Positions 10,066-16,226 of a stretch of 64,000 nucleotides of DNA are shown piece after piece. Below the pieces are notes generated by a model. That model was not told the DNA's origin and did not search any database. It saw only the letters and a program-made list of their open reading frames with translations. The DNA comes from Salmonella bongori NCTC 12419 (GTDB taxonomy: Bacteria > Pseudomonadota > Gammaproteobacteria > Enterobacterales > Enterobacteriaceae). How positions within the stretch are numbered: the first letter of the stretch is position 1; the number at the start of each line of letters is the position of its first letter. The position numbers and the translations under genes are program-made. Where the stretch lies: NCBI RefSeq assembly GCF_000252995.1, contig NC_015761.1, positions 2,728,001 through 2,792,000 on the forward strand. The letters are read 5' to 3'.

Positions 10066-10995
10066 ATGGAAAATGTAACCTTTGTAAGTAATAGTCATCT
10101 GCGTCCTGCCGCGGATAACTTACAGAAATTAAAATCACTTTTGACGAACACCCAGCAGCAAATTAAAAGTCAGACTCAGCAGCTCACCATAAAAAATCTT
10201 TATGTAAGCAGTTTCACTTTAGTTTGCTTCCGTAGCGGTAAACTGACGATTAGCAACAATCACGATACCATTTACTGTGAAGAGCCTGGGATGTTGGTAC
10301 TCAAAAAGGAGCAAGTTGTTAGCGTAACGCTTGAAGAAGTCAATGGTCATATGGATTTCGATGTCCTTGAGATACCCACACAACGCCTTGGTGATCTCTA
10401 TTCACTCATTCCAAATGACCAGCAAACTAAAATGACAATCCCCACAGAGAAAGCGCAGACGATTTTCTATACGCCTGACTTTCCTGCCAGAAAGGAGGTG
10501 TTTGAACATCTGAAAACAGCGTTTTCCTGTACAAAGGATACCAGCAAAGGTTGCAGTAACTGTAACAACCAAAGTTGCATTGAAAATGAAGAATTAATTC
10601 CTTATTTTCTACTGTTCCTGCTTACCGCTTTCCTCCGCCTTCCGGAGAGTTATGAGATCATCCTTAGCTCAGCGCAGATAACGTTAAAGGAGCGCGTTTA
10701 CAACATTATTTCTTCCTCACCGGGTAGGCAGTGGAAGCTTACCGATGTCGCTGCACATATATTTATGAGCACATCAACGCTTAAACGCAAACTGGCAGAA
10801 GAAGGCACCAGCTTTAGTGACATCTATTTGTCCGCCAGGATGAATCAGGCAGCAAAACTTTTGCGCATAGGTAATCATAATGTCAATGCGGTAGCATTAA
10901 AATGCGGTTATGACAGTACATCTTACTTCATTCAGTGTTTTAAGAAATACTTTAAAACTACACCATCGACATTCATTAAAATGGCAAATCACTAA
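10066..10995 (+). CDS. hilD: HilD, AraC-family master activator of SPI-1
   Basis: A 309-residue AraC/XylS activator with its C-terminal DNA-binding domain at about 205-307. That domain contains LTDVAAHIFMSTSTLKRKL and the second helix NAVALKCGYDSTSYFIQCF. HilD activates hilA, hilC, rtsA, its own gene and invR, and is inhibited by HilE and by fatty acids binding its N-terminal domain (family knowledge). An unusual Cys cluster sits near residues 160-176 (CTKDTSKGCSNCNNQSC). The ATG follows AAAGGGATAAT. The mRNA has a long 3' UTR ending at a terminator near 11304. Confidence 0.97.
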   Translation: MENVTFVSNSHLRPAADNLQKLKSLLTNTQQQIKSQTQQLTIKNLYVSSFTLVCFRSGKLTISNNHDTIYCEEPGMLVLKKEQVVSVTLEEVNGHMDFDVLEIPTQRLGDLYSLIPNDQQTKMTIPTEKAQTIFYTPDFPARKEVFEHLKTAFSCTKDTSKGCSNCNNQSCIENEELIPYFLLFLLTAFLRLPESYEIILSSAQITLKERVYNIISSSPGRQWKLTDVAAHIFMSTSTLKRKLAEEGTSFSDIYLSARMNQAAKLLRIGNHNVNAVALKCGYDSTSYFIQCFKKYFKTTPSTFIKMANH

Positions 10996-11166
10996 CATTT
11001 TTCGTATTTATTACTCAAGAAAATATTTTTATTAAAACTTTTTTTCATTTAACATTATAAACGCTTATTAATACGCTATAGTAGGATGGGAGGCTATTTA
11101 ACATTGTTGTTCTGTCCAAAAGACAGCCTGCATTGATATCTCTGGCAATTTACTGTAAGGCTGATT

Positions 11167-11256
11167 ATGCAACGCGATTTTTGTGAACTTGTCATCGCTA
11201 TGATGACGGGTAAACCAATATTACCTTATTCACAGCGTGAGAATCTGTCCAGATGA
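11167..11256 (+). CDS. Possible 29-residue small protein in the hilD 3' UTR
   Basis: An ATG-started frame of 29 codons begins MQRDFCELVIAMMTGKP and ends in a TGA just before the hilD terminator. TAAGG lies six bases before the ATG, a usable though modest ribosome site. I do not recognise the peptide; it has no clear signal or membrane segment. Its position inside an mRNA segment known for regulatory roles could mean it is a translated small ORF, or simply a chance frame. Comparison of synonymous substitutions between Salmonella species would decide. Confidence 0.3.
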   Translation: MQRDFCELVIAMMTGKPILPYSQRENLSR

Positions 11257-11268
11257 AACTATCTTCTT

Positions 11269-11304
11269 CCGGCTTTAGCCCTGTGGACTAAGCCGGCATT
11301 TTAT
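11269..11304 (+). terminator. Intrinsic terminator of hilD
   Basis: The arms CCGGCTTTAG (11269-11278) and CTAAGCCGG (11288-11296) pair with a single bulged base around a nine-base loop. A CATTTTATT tract follows. Confidence 0.75.
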
Positions 11305-11305
11305 T

Positions 11306-12108
11306 CATCTCTATACACTATTTATTCTCGCGAGTAATCACCTGCCTTGAGAAGGTAAACCGAAACCGTCACGTCTGCCAGCAGCGGTGATATCTTTTTA
11401 CCTGTCCTGTCTCCTCTCTTCATCCTGATGTCCATATCTTACCTGGGCGGGCTAGCCTGGGGATGACACTGTTCATAATTTCATTGCCTTTTTGACGCTA
11501 TACCTGAGACGGAGTAAAAAAAGAAGATGTCATTATTCTTTTAAAAAACATAAAAATAAGCGCACCCTCAAAGAATAGCTTTACATTTATACTTTCACGC
11601 CTAAGCCAAATAATATCTTTAAACTTTCAACGAATAGTCATTTAGTAATGAGCACCCGGCAGAATTGGTTCTGATGGTGTAATTATTGGACCATAAGATG
11701 TGAAGATATAATAGACAGCATTTACACCACAAAAAAATACAGTAAGATAGCTACAAAACGCATCCTCATTGCAATGAGGCCGAGTTAAATATGCAAATAT
11801 TCAGATGCTGCATGGATTTTTTCTGCAATAAGACATATGGCAGCACCCATTCAATAATCACAGTCAGATATAAAAATTGTTATTACTAACATGTCATTTT
11901 TGAGATCACAGACATAAGCTAAATTATCAATGTTAAAAACAGAGCAAAACATACAAACCCGAGACCATACAATGTGACATTAAGCTCATAATAAAAGCTC
12001 AGCCTGACCGTTATCAATACCAGCAGAATTATTGGAGCTATAGATTCCGCTCTAACGGTTTGTATTAACTATTATAAATTTCACCCTGTAAGAGAATACG
12101 CAACTATC
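11306..12108. promoter_or_regulatory. hilA upstream regulatory region and leader
   Basis: About 800 AT-rich bases with no supported gene. They contain the upstream sites where HilD, HilC and RtsA counteract H-NS and Hha (family knowledge), the promoter near 11721-11748, and a 5' leader of about 350 bases before the hilA ATG. A perfect 16-base palindrome lies at 11764-11779. A 32-codon frame at 11791-11889 has only a distant GAGG and is not called. Confidence 0.7.
11721..11748 (+). promoter_or_regulatory. Probable hilA promoter
   Basis: A -35-like TTTACA (11721-11726) and a -10-like TAAGAT (11743-11748) are 16 bases apart. Transcription would begin near 11755, giving a leader of about 354 bases. 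This is close to the roughly 345-base leader I recall for Typhimurium hilA. A long A-run separates the two boxes. Confidence 0.55.
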
Positions 12109-13770
12109 ATGCCACAGTTTAATCCTGTTCCTGTATCTAATAAAAAATTCGTCTTTGATGATTTTATACTCAACATGGACGGTTCCCTGCTACGGGCAGA
12201 TAAAAAAGTAAATATTCCGCCAAAAGAATATGCCGTTCTGGTCATCCTGCTCGAAGCCGCCGGCGAGATTGTGAGTAAAAACACGTTACTGGACCAGGTG
12301 TGGGGTGACGCGGAAGTTAACGAAGAATCGCTTACCCGCTGCATTTATGCCTTACGCCGTATCCTGTCGGAAGATAAGGAACATCGTTACATTGAAACGC
12401 TGTACGGCCAGGGCTATCGTTTTAACCGACCGGTCGTGGTGGTGTCTCCGCCAGCACCGCAACCAATCACTCATACGCTGGCGATTCTTCCTTTTCAGAT
12501 GCAGGATCAGATTCAATCCGAGAGTTTGCATTACTCAATTGTGAAAGGGCTATCGCAATATGCTCCCTTTGGCCTGAGCGTGTTGCCAGTGACTATCACT
12601 AAAAACTGTCGCAGCGTTAAAGACATTCTGGAGCTTATGGATCAATTGCGCCCCGATTATTATATCTCCGGGCAGCTGATCCCTGATGGCAACGATAATG
12701 TTGTACAGATCGAAATCGTTCGGGTTAAAGGCTATCACCTGCTGCATCAGGAAAGTATTAAGTTGGTGGAAAACCAGCCCGCGTCGCTCTTGCAAAACAA
12801 AATCGCCAATCTCTTACTCAGATGTATCCCGGGACTTCGTTGGGACACGAAGCAGGTTAGCGAGCTAAATTCGCTTGACAGTACTATGGTCTATTTACGC
12901 GGTAAGCATGAGCTAAACCAGTATACGCCCTACAGCCTACAGCAAGCGCTTAAATTGCTTACCCAATGCATAAATATGTCGCCAAACAGCATTGCCCCTT
13001 ACTGTGCGCTGGCGGAATGCTATCTTAGCATGGCGCAAATGGGGATATTTGACAAACAAAACGCCATGCTTAAGGCCAAAGAATATGCCATCAAGGCGAC
13101 AGAGTTGGATCATAATAACCCACAAGCGTTAGGATTACTGGGGTTAATTAATACGCTTCATTCAGAATATATCGTCGGGAGTTTGCTATTTAAACAAGCT
13201 AACTTACTTTCGCCCGTTTCTGCAGACATAAAATATTATTATGGCTGGAATCTCTTCATGGCCGGTCAGCTAGCAGAAGCCTTACAAATGATTAACGAGT
13301 GTCTGAAGTTAGACCCAACGCGCGCCGCTGCAGGTATCACCAAACTGTGGATAACCTACTATCATACAGGCCTTGATGATGCTATACGTTTAGGCGATGA
13401 ATTACGTACACAACATTTGCAAGATAATCCTATATTATTAAGTATGCAAGTTATGTTTCTTTCGCTTAAAGGTAAACATGAACTGGCACGGCTATTAGCT
13501 AAAGAAATATCCTCACATGAAATAACAGGGCTTATTGCTATTAATCTTCTTTATGCTGAATATTGTCAGAATAGTGAGCGCGCCTTACCGGCGATAAAAG
13601 AATTTCTGGAAAGTGAACAAAATATTGACAATAACCCTGGGCTATTACCCTTAGTACTGGTTGCTCATGGCGAAGTTATTGCTGAAAAAATGTGGAAGCA
13701 ATTTAAAAATGAAGACAATATTTGGTTTAAAAGATGGATACAGGATCCACGCCTGGTGAAATTAAGGTAA
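12109..13770 (+). CDS. hilA: HilA, OmpR/ToxR-type central activator of SPI-1
   Basis: A 553-residue regulator. The first 110 residues are an OmpR/ToxR winged helix (PPKEYAVLVILLEAAG, SLTRCIYALRRIL, YIETLYGQGYRF). The remainder is a long TPR-like helical region (about 270-480), as in the Typhimurium protein. HilA activates prgH and invF directly through HilA boxes present in this window, and also SPI-4 and distant effector genes. It integrates HilD, HilC, RtsA and silencing by H-NS. Its 3' end is 17 bases from the iagB start, so the two are co-transcribed. Confidence 0.98.
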   Translation: MPQFNPVPVSNKKFVFDDFILNMDGSLLRADKKVNIPPKEYAVLVILLEAAGEIVSKNTLLDQVWGDAEVNEESLTRCIYALRRILSEDKEHRYIETLYGQGYRFNRPVVVVSPPAPQPITHTLAILPFQMQDQIQSESLHYSIVKGLSQYAPFGLSVLPVTITKNCRSVKDILELMDQLRPDYYISGQLIPDGNDNVVQIEIVRVKGYHLLHQESIKLVENQPASLLQNKIANLLLRCIPGLRWDTKQVSELNSLDSTMVYLRGKHELNQYTPYSLQQALKLLTQCINMSPNSIAPYCALAECYLSMAQMGIFDKQNAMLKAKEYAIKATELDHNNPQALGLLGLINTLHSEYIVGSLLFKQANLLSPVSADIKYYYGWNLFMAGQLAEALQMINECLKLDPTRAAAGITKLWITYYHTGLDDAIRLGDELRTQHLQDNPILLSMQVMFLSLKGKHELARLLAKEISSHEITGLIAINLLYAEYCQNSERALPAIKEFLESEQNIDNNPGLLPLVLVAHGEVIAEKMWKQFKNEDNIWFKRWIQDPRLVKLR

Positions 13771-13787
13771 AATCTGAGAGAGGAGAT

Positions 13788-14270
13788 ATGCGTTATTTTT
13801 TTGCCATCATCATCTGGTTGCTTAGTATGAGCCCGGCATGGGCCGATTGCTGGCTCCAGGCTGAAAAAATGTTTAATATTGAGTCAGAACTGCTTTATGC
13901 TATTGCTCAGCAGGAATCGGCAATGAAACCTGGTGCCATTGGTCGCAACCGGGATGGCTCTACCGATATTGGCTTGATGCAAATTAATAGCTCCCATATG
14001 AAAAGGTTGAAAAAGATGGGAGTCAGTGAAAAGCAGTTATTACAGGACCCCTGTATTTCAGTCATTGTGGGTGCATCCATTTTATCAGATATGATGAAAA
14101 TTTATGGTTATAGTTGGGAGGCCGTTGGCGCTTATAATGCCGGAACGTCGCCAAAAAGGGCGGAGATAAGAAAACGCTATGCCAAGAAAGTTTGGGAGAA
14201 TTACAAAAAATTAAAAGAGATGCCCGCAGAAGAAAAAAACAAAAAGCTTACTATTGCGTTACAAAAATAA
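13788..14270 (+). CDS. iagB: IagB, specialised lytic transglycosylase
   Basis: A 160-residue periplasmic SLT-family muramidase. The signal peptide ends near MSPAWAD. The catalytic Glu sits in the AQQESAM motif, followed by GLMQIN and AYNAGT, the usual transglycosylase blocks. It opens peptidoglycan locally for needle-complex assembly. ATG 13788 is preceded by AGAGAGGAGAT. An upstream in-frame start at 13734 lies inside hilA and would ruin the signal peptide. A strong terminator follows at 14281. Confidence 0.96.
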   Translation: MRYFFAIIIWLLSMSPAWADCWLQAEKMFNIESELLYAIAQQESAMKPGAIGRNRDGSTDIGLMQINSSHMKRLKKMGVSEKQLLQDPCISVIVGASILSDMMKIYGYSWEAVGAYNAGTSPKRAEIRKRYAKKVWENYKKLKEMPAEEKNKKLTIALQK

Positions 14271-14280
14271 TAATATAACG

Positions 14281-14322
14281 ATAGCTTACTTTCAGATTAC
14301 CTCTAAAAGTAAGCTATTTTTT
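14281..14322 (+). terminator. Strong intrinsic terminator between iagB and sptP
   Basis: A perfect 12-base stem (ATAGCTTACTTT / AAAGTAAGCTAT) with a 13-base loop is followed by six T. It ends the hilA-iagB transcript. sptP converges from the right only seven bases away and may share the structure. Confidence 0.9.
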
Positions 14323-14328
14323 ATCAGG

Positions 14329-15228
14329 TTACGCCATACTCGTATTCAGATGGCTTTCCATGGCTATTGGTTGCGTTCCCGACTCGCCGATGATGACATG
14401 CCCAAGGGCATTTTTAATATTTTTCAGTTCCTTAGTAATCGCGTGTATCCTGTTTACCGCCTGGCTTAATTCTTGCTCGGATGCCCCACCAATCCATTTT
14501 GCAACCTCTCCCCCGTTGGTCCCCCATTGTGAGAATGGGGCTACACCTACCTGCATATTTTTTAACTTTATAGCATAAACATTAAGTCTATTGGCCTCTG
14601 GAATTAAATTCAAATTCTGTAAATTCGTCATTAATTTACGTAGTGGGCCGTTACCCGAAGCCATGTCCAGGAAATTTTCCCGCAGACTAGTTGCGTCTAC
14701 ATTTTCCAGTTCAGGAATCACTTTATTAAGCCCGTTTATGGTGATAGTGAGCAATTGTTGCTTCACTTCAGTATGAGGATCGCTGTGTTGTGCCACTACT
14801 TTTGTATCGCCACCTTTTATTATTATATCCCCAACATTTTTTTTAGTTTTAATAAGGTTAAAAAGCCCAACGTTAGCCCTTTCTGCACAGTCCGTGAGCT
14901 GCTGTGCTAAACGTTGGGTCAGGGGCTTTTCCAAATTTATTCCGGACATAAACACTACATCTTTGACTGTTTTTTCACCATATTTGTCTGCTAATGCCTG
15001 AAGAAACTGTTGTAATTTTTGTTGCTCCTGCACTTTGGTATTTTCTGCGTGCTTCCGCACTGCATCCATATTTTTAAATGCTGGAACCTTTCCAAGCCAG
15101 GTTAATATTCTTGATGAAAATTTTTCAGGTGCAACATGCTCCTGATGAGAGTGTTCTTTAGGGCTATATGGCTGGCCACCATATATTGCACTGGGTTTTT
15201 CCATTGCTGCTAACGTTAAAATACTCAA
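14329..15228 (-). CDS. sptP: SptP, GAP-only form of the effector (no tyrosine phosphatase domain)
   Basis: A 299-residue homologue of the N-terminal part of SptP. The chaperone-binding segment (VAPEKFSSRILTWLGK, residues 32-47) and the Rho-GAP four-helix domain are present. The arginine finger is Arg197 in NGPLRKLMTNLQNL, equivalent to Arg209 of Typhimurium. SptP in Typhimurium is about 543 residues; here the C-terminal tyrosine phosphatase domain with its HCxxGxGRTG signature is absent, and only 58 bases separate the stop from iagB, leaving no room for a remnant. The protein should still switch off Rac1 and Cdc42 but not dephosphorylate host proteins. The likely start is TTG at 15228, five bases after GGAGG. 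Confidence 0.93.
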   Translation of the reverse strand: MSILTLAAMEKPSAIYGGQPYSPKEHSHQEHVAPEKFSSRILTWLGKVPAFKNMDAVRKHAENTKVQEQQKLQQFLQALADKYGEKTVKDVVFMSGINLEKPLTQRLAQQLTDCAERANVGLFNLIKTKKNVGDIIIKGGDTKVVAQHSDPHTEVKQQLLTITINGLNKVIPELENVDATSLRENFLDMASGNGPLRKLMTNLQNLNLIPEANRLNVYAIKLKNMQVGVAPFSQWGTNGGEVAKWIGGASEQELSQAVNRIHAITKELKNIKNALGHVIIGESGTQPIAMESHLNTSMA

Positions 15229-15238
15229 TTTTCCCTCC

Positions 15239-15631
15239 TTAAATTTTAGCGTATTCTTGCAGTCTGTTTTTAAGTTCTTCCTGCTGATTTACAAATAACT
15301 CAAGTTGTAAAAGGATACGATGTATATTGGTCAGATCAGTAATTACATCGATAAACAGTAATATTTCGGCGGTATCCACATAGGCTAGCGTACCTTTGTT
15401 ATTCGCAGCCAGCTCACCGTTAATCACCATAATCTCTCGCCAAATAGCATCACCACAAACCGGTGATAACGGTATAATCATACCGTTCAATAACCAGATA
15501 TCATCTTTAGCTTCAATAGACATAAAAATATCGGTGTCGAGAAGTAATACACACTGATTGTTGTCATCAAAAGTAAGTGGCAAACCTAATCTTTCACCAA
15601 TATCAGCGATAATATCCTGGTGTACTTGCAA
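15239..15631 (-). CDS. sicP: SicP, chaperone for SptP
   Basis: A 130-residue acidic class I type III secretion chaperone that binds the SptP N-terminal segment and keeps it secretion-competent. It closely resembles the Typhimurium SicP I recall over its whole length (GLPLTFDDNNQC, WLLNGMIIPLSPVCGD). The gene ends ten bases before the sptP TTG, and the sptP ribosome site directly follows its TAA, implying coupling. Its presence agrees with SptP being a working effector here. Confidence 0.95.
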   Translation of the reverse strand: MQVHQDIIADIGERLGLPLTFDDNNQCVLLLDTDIFMSIEAKDDIWLLNGMIIPLSPVCGDAIWREIMVINGELAANNKGTLAYVDTAEILLFIDVITDLTNIHRILLQLELFVNQQEELKNRLQEYAKI

Positions 15632-15665
15632 TTTACTTTCCTCGCTAATTATCTATTTTAGAAGG

Positions 15666-15923
15666 TTATTTCTTTAAGTTTACGCTGGTAAGATAGTGTT
15701 TGATATTCTTGCGCGCCCGACGCCGGGCGCAATGCTTCTCTCCTTTGATCCAGTAAAATAGCCACTCACTACGCGGGGGGACATATATGAGTAGCTCTTT
15801 CGGATGATTTTCAACATGACGTAACTCACCTTTAATGATAAGACGTGAGCCATCAGCGATATCATCAGATATTTCAGTGTCAGCCCTGTCTGAACCCGAT
15901 ACTACATGTGTAATGATTTTCAT
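15666..15923 (-). CDS. Small basic protein of unknown function between iacP and sicP
   Basis: An 85-residue protein I do not recognise functionally. A gene occupies the same place in Typhimurium (STM2880 by memory). Features seen are an acidic N-terminal part, a middle PPRSEWLFYW motif and a very basic C-terminal tail (CARRRARKNIKHYLTS), which could bind nucleic acid or membranes. Only a weak ribosome site precedes the ATG. It lies in the sicA-sip-iacP-sicP-sptP transcription unit, so it would be co-expressed with effectors; it could be a chaperone-like or regulatory factor. Confidence 0.7.
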   Translation of the reverse strand: MKIITHVVSGSDRADTEISDDIADGSRLIIKGELRHVENHPKELLIYVPPRSEWLFYWIKGEKHCARRRARKNIKHYLTSVNLKK

Positions 15924-15963
15924 AACAATTAATCATATGCAATTGTCGAGCGACAGAAAAAGA

Positions 15964-16212
15964 CTATCCCCTGGACAGAAGACTCTTTTCGACAACCTGG
16001 CAAATATCCGCCACGGTCGTCATATCCGGGAGATCGTTTTCATTACAACTAATATCAAATTCCTCGCTGAGGCCGAACACAATATCAATTAAATCCAGCG
16101 AGTCCGCGTACAGGTCCTCAACCAGATGGGTCTGACCATTGATGCTATGAACATCAACGGCAATACAGGAGGTAATCACTTTTTTAACTCTTGCTTCAAT
16201 ATCCATATTCAT
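15964..16212 (-). CDS. iacP: IacP, SPI-1 acyl carrier protein
   Basis: An 82-residue acyl carrier protein. The phosphopantetheine attachment site is Ser38 in ADSLDLIDIVFGL, and acidic helices surround it. In Typhimurium IacP is required for full secretion of SopA, SopB and SopD (family knowledge); a link to effector or translocon acylation has been proposed. It follows sipA by 14 bases in the same direction. Confidence 0.95.
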   Translation of the reverse strand: MNMDIEARVKKVITSCIAVDVHSINGQTHLVEDLYADSLDLIDIVFGLSEEFDISCNENDLPDMTTVADICQVVEKSLLSRG

Positions 16213-16226
16213 AGCATCTTTTCCAG

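Larger units (their letters stand above)
10996..11305 (+). other. Long 3' untranslated region of hilD mRNA
   Basis: 310 bases run from the hilD stop to the intrinsic terminator at 11269-11304. In Typhimurium a 310-nucleotide hilD 3' UTR has been described as a target of RNase E, Hfq and sRNA control, and the terminator position here gives the same length. The region contains a 29-codon frame at 11167-11256. Confidence 0.75.

Noticed and set aside
11791..11889. 32-codon frame in the hilA leader
   Set aside because: The only GAGG is 11 bases upstream and part of the palindrome; composition is that of AT-rich non-coding DNA. It would need ribosome profiling to support it.
14271..14328. Possible broken phosphatase domain of SptP downstream of its stop
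   Set aside because: Only 58 bases exist before iagB and they form a perfect terminator, so no remnant can be hidden here.
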